The notes under the pieces: model-generated | Told to the model about the DNA's origin: nothing | Databases searched by the model: none | What the model saw: the letters and a program-made list of their open reading frames with translations, nothing else | DNA from: Mytilus edulis | Taxonomy: Eukaryota; Mollusca; Bivalvia; Mytilida; Mytilidae | NCBI RefSeq assembly: GCF_963676685.1 | Contig: NC_092346.1 | Location: 42,591,289-42,655,288, forward strand | DNA: 64,000 bases | Direction: 5' to 3' | Program-made: the position numbers and the translations under genes | Shown: one piece after another, positions 1 through 12,600 of the stretch | Numbering within the stretch: position 1 is the first letter of the stretch | Layout: each line of letters begins with the position of its first letter

Positions 1-179
1 GAAGGTAGTAAAGAGTGGTAGTTTTATCCAATCATCGGCATATCAATTTTAATTTGCTAATCGTAACTAATATAGTGTATATATATATATATATGTACGG
101 AGATGCACCAGACTCAATTTACTCCTACTATGCGGGATTTGACAACACTATAACCATCCAGAATGAAAGCAATTGAAGT

Positions 180-300
180 TCAACTACATGCCTTCACATT
201 GAGCAAAACTCATACTTTATTGTCAGTTATAAGGTAAAAAAAACTCCACCATGACAAAATGTGAAACAATTAAAACAAGGAAACAGGAAAACAAATAGCC
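180..300 (-). repeat. R8 interspersed repeat, partial
   Basis: This segment reads as the reverse complement of the R8 family seen at 4600-4885 and 62640-62825: short blocks such as the CTCAATGT(GAAGG) and GTTTCACATTTTGTCAT-like stretches can be matched. It is degenerate and lies in a MOCS1 intron. A short (TA)n tract lies just upstream at about 77-94. The rest of 1-639 shows nothing else recognisable. Confidence 0.4.
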
Positions 301-639
301 TTTTATATGACAAAATATTATCGGAAAAAAATAATTTACCCTTTTTTAATATTTTCTCATAAACCTGTACAATGTCGTATGTGGAGATACACACATATCT
401 CAGAACTCATGTAGTGAATGTTTTGTATCTTATAGCAATACACAACCTCTGTCTGTCTAAACATTTCCATATAAAACCTCATGCTTTACCATCAACAGAC
501 AGAGGGTTCCTTATTATTGTTTTATGTACTGTCTGCATTCCACTGTATTTACAAAGGTTCTTATCAGAATAAATAGTTTGTGAGTCATTAAAATGAAGTA
601 AATATTTATTACAGTTTATGATCATATTTTATACTGTAG

Positions 640-3600
640 GTCAGTACTGCATGCCTTCAGATGGAGTAGAATTGACACCAAAACAAAAATTATTGTCCAC
701 AGGGGAGATAATCAAGTTATCAGAACTTTTCGTCAAAGAGGGAATACAGAAAATACGATTAACAGGAGGAGAACCTTTAGTCAGATCTGATCTTATTGAA
801 ATAATTGGTAGGTTATAATTAGTTGTGGGTAGAATGTAATGCTATGTTAAGATTGAATTTAGCAATAGAGCTTGAGGTTTAGGACAGAATAGTTCCATGA
901 AAATTGTTAAAGTTGATTCAAAGTTCAACTTTCACACTTCTGGACAAGATTTAGTGTGATGGCGAAGTGTGAAACTTTTTAATTTTTGAATTTATTAATA
1001 TTGATGAGCCAGTGAATTTGTTTTGAATTATTTCAAATTTCAAATGATTAGAACAACATTGACAATTGAATAAATGTTTTTTAAAGAAATAACCAGAAAT
1101 GTCATTTTTTAGATAGATTTTTTTTTGGATTGGGATATTATATACTAATATGTAAATTATTTGTGACTTATTAACCAATTTACATAGCTGACATGGCTTA
1201 ACTAGGCTGCAACTGGACATTGTCAAACCACAATATAACAAACAATTGAAATTAGATTGATTGATTGACAAGCATTAGGTCTATACCACATCAGATCAAA
1301 AGGATATATCATGGAATTCGAAATAATAGTACTAGAGAATTAAAAATGTGAAATGAAATAATGGAAATGACAAAGAAAAAATCTTAATATCTTCTTTTGA
1401 CAAATGTCATCTAATATTATAATTATGCTGATAGCATCTGTTTTGGGAAATAAAAGAGTAAAGAACCTCAAATATATGTTTTTTTATATTTCAAAATCCG
1501 GTGTTAGTAGTACATGTATATAGAAAGATAATATATGAGATGTTTCTATCATTATTGCAGGTGCTTTAAATGACCTGCGTCCACATGGGTTAGAAAACAT
1601 TGCAATGACAACAAATGGCATTACATTAGCAAGAAAATTACCTCAGCTGAAAGCCAATGGGCTTGATAGTCTCAATATTAGTTTAGATACATTAATTCCT
1701 GCCAAGTTTGAGTTTATAACCAGAAGAAAAGGTTGGGATCGAGTAATGAAAGGGATAGATACTGCAGTAGAGCTGGGATATGGTCCAGTAAAGGTAAAAA
1801 TTAAAGTTTAATTAAGGATATTGAAAGACCATCATGTTATATACTGTGGATTCATTAATATTCGTTGAATACCAATTTTCATGGATTTAGTTGGTACAGG
1901 TAAACCACGAAATTAAATATTCAATGAATGACAAATTTCCCATAGGCTTGTATGCAGACTTTGGCAACACCATGTAATTAGATATGCATGAACATGTAAG
2001 TTTTCCTTAATCGAAAATTGGTAGCCATGAAAATAAATGAATCCGCAGTAACATTAAATTCATTGGTTGACCTCTAGATGTTTTTAATGTTGTTAGGTTT
2101 AATGTCTAATAACAGATTTGATATAATTCCCTTATCTATTAACCATGTTAACTATAGATTCTTATCCATGCATCATTTCTTCCCTCCTTCCTTTTGCTTT
2201 TACAGACACTTTTGAGTTAGCAGACAATGACTGAAATCACTTAAATGCTGTTTTCTACATCAAAGTGGATTAGTCATATCTTGCTATTTGATGTGAACCA
2301 ATGCTCCACTTATATCTAAGAATTTTTAGGGCATATGGTTTATATTTTATTGTAATATTTCTGTCTTTTCTTAAACAAAAAAATGAATATTTAATGTGAA
2401 ATGGAATGTATAGGTGTAAGTTGTGTATTATAACTTGAAACATTAGAACACATGTGTACTTTCTTATAGGTGAATTGTGTGGTAATGAGAGGTGTCAATG
2501 AAGAGGAAATCTGTGATTTTGTTGCATTAACAGAAAAGAAGGTATGGAACTTAAAATGAAAAAAAGAAGATGAGGTATGATTGCCGATGAGACAACTCTC
2601 CACAAGAGACAAAATGACACATAAATTAACAAGTACAGGTCACTGTACGGCCTTCAACAATGAGTTAAACCCATACAGTGTAGTCAGCTATAAAAGGCCT
2701 TGAAATGACAAATGTAAAACAATTCAAACTAGAAAAATAAATCTGTCATTTATGTACCCTAGGTCTCGGTCATGATTTATATGGGATACTTCATATTACT
2801 GATGATGATAATTAAAAACTATATTAAACTAGGACAACATTTTGCCAAACTGACAAACTTTTAAATGGATTCAAGTTGCAATACACTGAATTTTTTTGTA
2901 CAGACAAAAAAGTGAGGCATTTTTATTATAGGTTTAGCTGATTGACAGGAGTGCAATACAATTGATATTAATTGTGGGTTGAAACCAAATCAAAACGCAA
3001 ATTGTAATAATATAAAAATTTGAACTAAGAGAAACTACTATGAAACATTGAAACTTTAGGAAACACTGTATGTATTTATATGATGATTAATATTTATGAT
3101 TTTAGAATGTTGACATTAGATTTATTGAGTATATGCCATTTGATGGCAATAAATGGAATTTTAAGAAGATGGTGTCATACAACGATATGTTGGATATTAT
3201 TAAAACAAGATGGCCAGATATTCAGAGAATACAGGATAGACCAAATGACACCTCAAAAGTATGTAAACATAAGCCTAATTTAATTTGATAAAGGTCTTTT
3301 TAAATCATTTTGAATTTCAAGAATGTTTTCTAGAAGATCCCTTCTTGATGAATTGAATGTATTGGGTTGTCAAATGCACTTCAAAAATTTGATTGGTGGT
3401 GATTGTTTTTGAAAAATTGAAAGATTACAAGAAGAAGACATATGTAGAAAACTAATTTTTATCTTGTATGCATGTAGAGGTGAAATAAAAAGTGCAAACC
3501 AATCCCCCATCCAAAAGAGGAAGAATAATGGTATAAGGATAACCATAGGCAATACTAAAAGATTTATTTGTTTACAAAATGTTTTATATACTCATATGCA

Positions 3601-6600
3601 CTCATGTTTAGCGAATGGTCCTACGACACGATCAGTGAACAAAACTTAATTGGATCGACACGTAAAGATACGATCATTGTCATTGGTCGCTTCAAACCTG
3701 ATTCGACCTTCAAGCGCTGAAGCTTCGCCCAGACACACATGCTAACAACTCACATGATAAACATAGCAAGAGTTTTGTGAATGAATCAATGGGTGAAATG
3801 TGTATTTGTTTACACATATCATCGGGAGTTTCCCTTGCATTTCTAGTGTTGATGTGTAAATTTTATAAATGTATAAGTATAAGTATTATTCAAGTCTTTT
3901 GTTTTACGTTTGATCAATGTAGATATCTTTTCACGGCGTCACAGAGATATAAAGTCAATTAGATCCCATGCACATGCAGAGGCGGATCCAGCCTCAAAAG
4001 GTGCGAGTTTTTTTTTTTTGTATTTAATTTTGTTTTTTTTGAAAGGGGGGGGTCATACAATAGGAAAAATGGGTGTTCCAACCAGTCCATACGTCTCCAT
4101 TTAAAAACATTGATCGTCAATGTATTCGCCACTGACATGTTATTTCTGTTTTTAAATGTTTAAAAAGGAAGAAGATTACGTCAATAATTAATAAACGACA
4201 AAAATATCCAAAAAACTGTTCAAGGTACACATTCAATTAGAAAGGAAAGCCTTAAATAACTAACTAAACAAATACGCTCCACTATATGGTCAATCAACGG
4301 AAGGAATGGATGTCATATTCCTGACTTGGTGCTGTATATATGTATATGTTGTTGTATACCCAATTATATACGTAAATCAAATGTATCTGATTGTATGCCC
4401 TTTATGGGCCCTGTAATTTGGGAAATTATTCTATTCTATTATATATGTCGGTCTAGTACACTACATGCACTTCGAATTTGTGGATTAAATTTCATCGGGT
4501 ATGGAAAATCTTAAACTTCCATGTCAATAGCAAAACCAAGGTTAAACATTTGACACAAAATAAAAAGCTAACAAAACAAGTTTAACTCCGCCACATACTA
4601 ATTGTAAGAGCCTGTCCAAACCAGGAGCCAGAATTTAGTAATTGTCGTCTGTTGATGTGGGTATATTTGTTTTTCGTTTATATCGATTTTACATAAATTT
4701 TGTCATTAGAGTTCTTGTTTAAACTACATTTGTCATTTCGGGGCCTTTAATATTGGACTATGCGGTTGCTCATTATTGAAGGACGTACGGTGACATATAG
4801 ATTTAAATTTCTGTGTCATTGGATCTCTTGTGGAAGAGTCGCATCATTGACAATTATACCACATCTTTATATGTACCACATATCAGGTGCTTATTTATTT
4901 TTTTTGTAAATATGTGACAAATGCTAAACATCACAACATATAATAATAGCTAGTGTCAACGGTGATGTATTTTTTTACCTTGTTATATGTATTAATGTTT
5001 TACTTGTGCATTAATTTGGTTCGAAAAGACGAAACACTATATATCTGGTCATTGCTATTCTTTTTGCAACCATTTCGCACTTCATCACACCTTGGCATAC
5101 ATGTAGTATGCTAAGCGTTCTGTTTAACTGTTAATATAAAAACATGTTTTGTTCACATCTTCTGGTGTCCATATAAAATTGAGAATGGAAATGGGAAACG
5201 TGTCAAAGAGACAACAGCCCGACCATAGAACAGACAACAGCAGAAGGTCACCAACAGTTCTTTAATCCAGCGACAAATTCCTGCACCCGGGGGCGTCCTT
5301 CGGCTGGCCCCTGGGCAAATATATATACTAGTTCAGTGATACTTGTAATGAACGCCATACTAAACTCCAAATTGTATACAAGAAACTAAAATTAAAAATA
5401 TACAAAAGACTTACAAAGGTGAGATGCTCCTGACTTGGACATGAATAGTTTTCTCATTAACAATCATGCACATTGCATTTCACCAGTGGGGCTAGGGGAG
5501 GAAATTGTTATCCGATTGATAGATGGCCCATTTACAATCATACTACATCTCCATTACGATCCGAACATTCGAAATGCATCAGGGGCATTATTTACGATTT
5601 TGCTTTGCTTGGTAAGAACTGAAATTGTCACAGACAGGATGAGGGGGGGGGGGAGGGTATTGATAGTCGTTTCTTAACAATCATACTGCATCTCTATATC
5701 ATTGTATCATTGGATGGTTTCACCCAACAAAATGGAGGCCATAGTGGGAATAATTTTAAGCCCCGCAAGGGAACTGATGGTTTTCTCCTAACAAAGAAAA
5801 CATCAATATAACTGAAAACTAGAAAATTAAAAACAAATTTTAACAATAATAATGTTTCACCAAGTCTTATGGTCAATCATATTTCTTATACATTAAGAAC
5901 TCCGTGATGTCAATATCACTGAAATTTGCATTTTGAAATAATTAAATCCAAATTATCATTGTTTAAAGTTCAACTGATCAACCTTTTTTTAACGTTTTGA
6001 TTATCTGTTTTAATGCACAACATGAAATAATGTCTTTCTGAACTAAAAATAAATGAAAGCACGAAAAATTGCATTTTCGGAGTTTAACTAAGAGTATAAT
6101 GAAAATGTTAAATATTCTACAGTTTTCGCTTCTTTGGAGGTAAACAGGCAATATACTCCGACTCATCATCAAATGCATCAGGACCTACTGTGTCCATCTC
6201 AGTACACCCAAAACTAGGGGACTGCGTCGGATTGCAAACCGTCATCGGCAAAGGAGACCCTACTGGCATTCTTCTTTGGTTCATCATTAATGGCGATGCA
6301 TTAAATTGATACGGCATTGGCATTGGTCCCATCGGATAATATCCATAGGTTGGCATATACTGTACGGGAGGAGCACTCGCGGAAGTTACTGTTGAACTAG
6401 TTGTAGTCGTCGTAGTTTGAGGGGTCTTGAATTTTGGAAACTCGACACCTCTGTCCTCCATGAATCTCTGGATTGGATTCTTTGGTTTTTCAGTAGGTCC
6501 GCGATTATCTTTTTGATATTTCTCCAAAATTTGACCAAAACACCTGGCAGCCGAGTCCAAGTCTTTAGGTATAATGCCACGGTAATGTTTATCTAAAATT

Positions 6601-9600
6601 GCAATGTCAGGGTGAATTGCACCCATGGAAAGTTGTCTTAAACCAAAACTTCCTACCGGATAGTACTTATCTGTGTTTGTGTTTACAAGATGAGGTAACA
6701 CTCTACTGAAAAATGTGTCGCATGTATTCTCATATGTTTGCTTTTTTAAATGAAGGTTTTGTTTCACCTTCTCAAGATCCTTGGTTATATTTTTGACTGT
6801 TGTGGATGCGTCGCAAAACTGCTTTTTCTCAACATCGTGCTTGTCAAGATCATTACACATCTGTGGACCTTCGCAAACTCCAAGTTCGCAATTCCGCTTC
6901 GTATGTCCTAGTCTCATGTGACACTGTCCACACTGAGATTTAGTTTTGTCAATCTTTATATTTGGATTGGTGAACTTTTTCTCCAAAGACTTGAGGTGTT
7001 CTTTAGCGCTTTCAAACTCCACACTTTTAACATGAACTTCATCTTCTAGCTCATCAATCAACAACTGTAATGGAGATCTGTACACACTTTTTCGTAACTG
7101 ACGCTTACAATCGGACTCAATTGCTTCAACAGGATCTCTGCTGGATTCGAATAAGCATTTCGGTTCCATAACATCTCTCTTATCTGTTGAAAACCCACTA
7201 ACTTGTGGGGAGCATCCGTCAAAAATTCTCAATTTCATCCGTCTCATGTATGTTCCCTCGATCTCCCTTGAGCATCTAAAGGCTTCCGATATACACGTAT
7301 CACTAACAGCAATTATCCAGTTTTCTTCATCGTCAAGATATTGGATTCCAAACATTTTCCCTACTAAGCTAGGTATCCGACACTGAATGTCACTTTTTAA
7401 TTCCTCATACGTGCATGGAGTTTCTGGAATATTGAACTTTCTTATTTTCCCAGGCCCATACGTTACTTGAACTTGTGTCGTGTCCATGATCAAGATCTTT
7501 GTTCTGTGGCTGAAACTCGTGCATCCAAAGCTACATTCGGTTTAGTCTATTTCTAAACATCAGGTCATTTAAGCTTCATACATGTTAAATGAACTGTTAT
7601 AGATCAAAGTTATCAGTGTACTAAACCCCCTCTTCTGGACGATACCACTGGGCTTTTTTTGTTTTTTGAAAGGTAAGCTTTACTCACTTTCCGTATACTA
7701 AAGTTATTTGAGGGTGTGAATGGGGTTTACAAAACAAAATTACAAATAATATTTAAAAACTGCAAGACGAGAGTATAAAATAAGAAAGAAGGATTAGAGA
7801 AAATTAGTGAAAGTAGATATAGAATAGCGAATAATGGGTGCAAATCTATAAAGAATACAGAAAATGACCTCAAACGTGAATTATAAAATACACAAATGAA
7901 AGACCCCACATTTAGACCCTTTTAAATTGTTTTAGAATTAAAAAAAAGTTGTTAGGAACAATGTACCGGTATTAACATATTTATGGATTTCATGAAATAT
8001 ATTTTAAAAAAACACCACAAAAATAACACTTGAGCAGTTTTTAATCACAAAGTCACATCTGAAAAAGGGCACGAACCAAATCGATAAGTAGAACAAAAAG
8101 AGACAACACAATTGACCCAATATAAAAAGTAGGAAACCACAAAAATACCCCCCCCCCCCCCCCACGTTTCCCCTCGAAAATAACAGATTACAGAGGCACC
8201 ATTTCATTTAAATTTAGTTATACAATTCTTTAAAAAAAAATTGAAGCAGTTGCATAGTCCGAGAAATGTATATTTTCCTTTCTGTTATATAACCGAAACG
8301 TCATTAAATCCATTTATTATTTATTTTTTTAACCCCATAAGATCAGTCATTTTTTTGGCGAAAATAAGAATAGAAAACAGTTATCTATGTATTAGCCCGC
8401 CCATATTATTTAACTAAGCCAATCGCATGCATCCATAAATAAGCTATTTCGCGCTCACTTAATATTTGGCGCATTTCTGAATAGATTGCCGGAACCTTAC
8501 ATTATAATAAAAATGGCAACAAAGAAAAATATTTACGGCCGGGAATACTTAGCAGGAAAGGCTACCGGGCGAGACATGAGAAGTTTAATAGTACAGGAAA
8601 TGATAGAAGCTGGTGCAAATTTGAAAACTGGTGAAGTACCAAGAGGAGTGTACACAAAAATCGCCGACAAATTTAAGATTAACAGACAGTCTGTAACAAA
8701 TTTCTGGAAGAGATATGTGTCAGAAGGTACAATATCACAGAAAAAGAAAGAAAAAACAATGCTTGGAAGGAGAAAATTAAATGAACCAGACGTCAGATTA
8801 ATTGAATTTATTAAGAAAGAAAATCCCTCAATTACAGCCAGGGAACTGAAGGATACGTTACTTCGTTATTCGCCTGCGAGTGCTAATGTAGATGTGTCAA
8901 CTATTTATCGCACAATGTCCAGAGATCTTGATTTTACATTCAAACGATTACATCGTCCGTCCGGGGATAGATTTACACCGAGAAATATGAGATATACCCA
9001 AGCGTATTTAGACTTTTGCCAAACTAAAAGGCCACATCAAATCAAGTTCATGGACGAGAGCGGATTCAAATTAGTCACTACAAACAGAAATTATGGGCAT
9101 TCGAAAAAGGGGGAACAGTGTATTGAAATAGGAAGATTTATTGAAGGTGCAAATTTAACTTTAAACTGTTTGATTGGTCTTGACTGCGTTTTGTATTTTA
9201 ATTTTGTTGACGGTCCTTCAAATTCAGAGCGTTATCTTAATTTTTGGCACGAGGCAAGTTTGTCACAGGACTGTTATGGCCGACCGACCTTTTTACCGGG
9301 AGATTTGATAATTGTTGATAATTGCGCCATCCACCACAATCAATCTGAGAGAATCCTTAATACTTTCTTTAATATGCAAGGCATTGATTATGGGTTTCTT
9401 CCGGTATACTCACCGGATCTGAATCCCATCGAAATATGTTTTTCAAAAATTAAAACTGTCATAAAACAAGAAAGATTTAAGGAACTTGTCAGCAAAAACC
9501 TTAAATTAGCCGTGATAAAAGCCATTCAGGAAATAAATCAGTCTGATATTCATGGATTTTATAGACATACCGGCTATTTTAATGTTTAGATATTTTGTTT

Positions 9601-12600
9601 TGTTTCATTGCAACAGTGAGTAGTTGTAGTAAATTCTTTTGTAGTCACGTGAGTTCATTGATGAAATTAAATCAATACTATGATTGTTGTGTTTATCTTA
9701 TTGGCCAATGAAATCGATCGATACATTTCAATTTCTTCAATACAAACAACTTTGTTAGTAGTGATCGGGCAATCGCTAAACATGAGTGCATTTGGGTATA
9801 AAATAGGTTTTGTTATAGTGCTGCTGATTTAGGAACTACATGAATATAGATAAAGAATTAAAATTAAGCACTATTCGACTGCTCTATGGAAGTATGTACA
9901 GGACTGGTGTAGTTTTAAACTAACAGTAACTTGCTGCTTGGGCCAGTACAAAATGTTGAAATGTAATAGAAAAATAAATTATATTATTAAATATTAATCT
10001 AGTTGTTCAGGAAGTGGAAATAAGATCTTTATGTTTAATCTTAACAAGAATGTGTCCCCAGTACACAGATGCCCCATCCACACTATCATTTTCTATGTTC
10101 AGTGGCCCGTGAAAATGGGGGAAAATCTCTAATTTGGCATTAAAATTAGAAGATCATATCATAGGGAACATGTGTACTAAGTCTCAAGTTGATTGGACTT
10201 CAACTTCATCAACAACTACCTCTACCAAAAACTTTAACCTGAAGCAGGACAGACGGACGAATGGACGGACAAACTGATGGACAAACGGATGGCCAAACTG
10301 ACAAACGAACGGACGCACAGACCAGAAAACATAATGCCCATAAATGGGGCATAAAAAAACCCATTTTGCCACTTTATTGCAATGAGAATTGTTGTATTAA
10401 AAAAGAAATGAAAGATACCAAAGGTTGTGACAGATAACTCAAAAGGTCAAAGAGAAACTGACAAAGGCATGTAAAAAACAAATAACGGCCAGAAAACAAC
10501 AGTCTAAAAACACTACTGTGGAAACAAAAGCGGGAAATAGGATCCTTTACTTTAAATTTAGGTAACTTTATGTTCTGTTTGCAGGAATTTGATAGTGTAT
10601 TTTAATACAAGTAGAATTATTTTCATAGGCTTACAAAGTGCCAGGATTTGAAGGACAGGTTGGTTTCATTACATCAATGAGTGAACATTTTTGTGGATCC
10701 TGCAATAGACTCAGAATGACTGCTGATGGTAACTTGAAGGTATTTTATTTAAACAATAGTCCTTACAAATATGCATCTTCCTTAACTCACAATACTTAAA
10801 TACTAAAAAAATCATATCTGGATATTTTCAACTTCCTTCAATATTTTTAACTTTAAGGGGGTATCTAACACTTGAACTAAAATTAATTTGGCTCGTTTAA
10901 TTTTCTTAAAATTTGGACAAAGTATTTACTTTGACCCTTTGCCAAAAAATCAAAAAATCAAAAAAATTGAACCAACCTTTTAATCAGAAAAATTACACTG
11001 GTTATATAGCAGTTTGACAAACACTCATTTTGATCATTGAGAAGCTTAATATTCCCTTAAGAACACAATGTCATTAAAATGTTCTGCTGATTTTACAGAG
11101 TTATCTCCCTGTAGTGTTAGGTACCACCTTAATAAGCTGACATAAATGTCACTCTTGTTGGAGATTACTTACCTAGATAGTTTTGAGGATTGGATTGATA
11201 ATTGGTCTGAATTTATTATGATGATCAACTTTCATACCTACTCAGTAGTCACTACATGTTTGACGATACCTTGAATTTGAATAATACCTAATGCTCATGA
11301 ACATTTTTCATCCCACATTTCTATGTTGATTGTGTAAATGAAAAGAAAACAATAAAATTATTAACAACACTGAACAAAACTTTAAAGTTTAAGGGATTTT
11401 TGCTATGAAGATATTTAAAAAAAGTTTTTTTATGACAGGTATGTTTGTTTGGAAATTCTGAGGTTTCTTTACGAGATATGATGAGAAGTACTGATAATGA
11501 TACAGAGATACTGGATGTGATTGGAGCAGCTGTCCAAAGGAAGAAAAAACAACATGCAGGTGAGTGCTGTCAAGTAATCGACAAAATAGTGGCCTGAATT
11601 GATATAGTTAAAATAATAGTTTTGAAAGATTTTTTTATATTTTTTAAGAAGTATCTTATGTTTCATCTAATTGTGAAAAAAGAAAAAATCCCATACTGTA
11701 CTATTTGTAACTGGTCAGGACTTTAATGATACATTTTAAAAAATATATAATTTATAGTTGTGTTTTAAATCTAATCACTCAATCAAGAATTTCATTTTGT
11801 AGTTGTTATCGAAGATTGTGCATTATAGGGATGAATTTTTTTTTTTATATTTTTAAAGGAAAACTACTTAGTACTAAATATTCCTTCAAGAAAACTCTAT
11901 CTTCTTGTTCGAAAACTTTTTTTTTCACATTATAATGTTTTATATGTAGATTTTCTCAAACATTACTTTTTGAAGTAAAATCATTTGACTTTTATTTGAT
12001 TTTGTAGGAATGTTTGATCTTGCCAAAATGAAGAACAGACCTATGATATTAATTGGTGGGTGAAGATTAGTAAGTAAAGGGAGATCTCAAAGTAGAATAA
12101 GATTTTTACTATTCTACAACCTATCAAAAAAAGTAAAGAAACATACTTAATATTGCTAGATCTTGCTACAGATAGCATGTTTAATTTTCACCAAGATTAC
12201 TTATATACAGATCTAAAGAAAGATTTGTTGTACATTAAACATTTATACATATTAATTACGAACATGCTATACAAAGTTTACCTAAGTTTAGCAGAAGTAT
12301 GCTAGCAATGATTTTATGTTGTTTTACAACTGGAACCATATGTGTACATATGATTTTAGCTTGAATAAATCAGGTTGTTAGTTTTCTAGTTAAATTGTTT
12401 CACATTTTGTCATGTCTGGGTCATTTAAGATGACTATTTGGTATGTATTTTGCTGATTGTTGATAATTGTGATGTGGCCTATAGTTGCTTGCATTCACTT
12501 CATTTGGAATATTGTGGATTAGTGCTGGCAATCATACCACATCTCCTTATTTATCAAGTATATCACTTTTTATACGACCCCAAGTGAATAGATCTTTATG

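Noticed and set aside
372-572. 66-codon open frame near the left end
   Set aside because: No homology or splice logic; it lies in MOCS1 intron sequence.
5435-5677. 80-codon open frame ending in a G-run
   Set aside because: Follows an R4 repeat, low-complexity end, no recognisable domain.
8486-8512. Longer transposase N-terminus starting at TTG
   Set aside because: Animal genes start at ATG; ATG 8513 has a near-ideal context. The same argument sets 7487 rather than 7493 for the minus-strand gene.
5500-10030. Terminal inverted repeats around the transposase pair
   Set aside because: I compared the flanks by eye and found no convincing pair, so no element borders are given.
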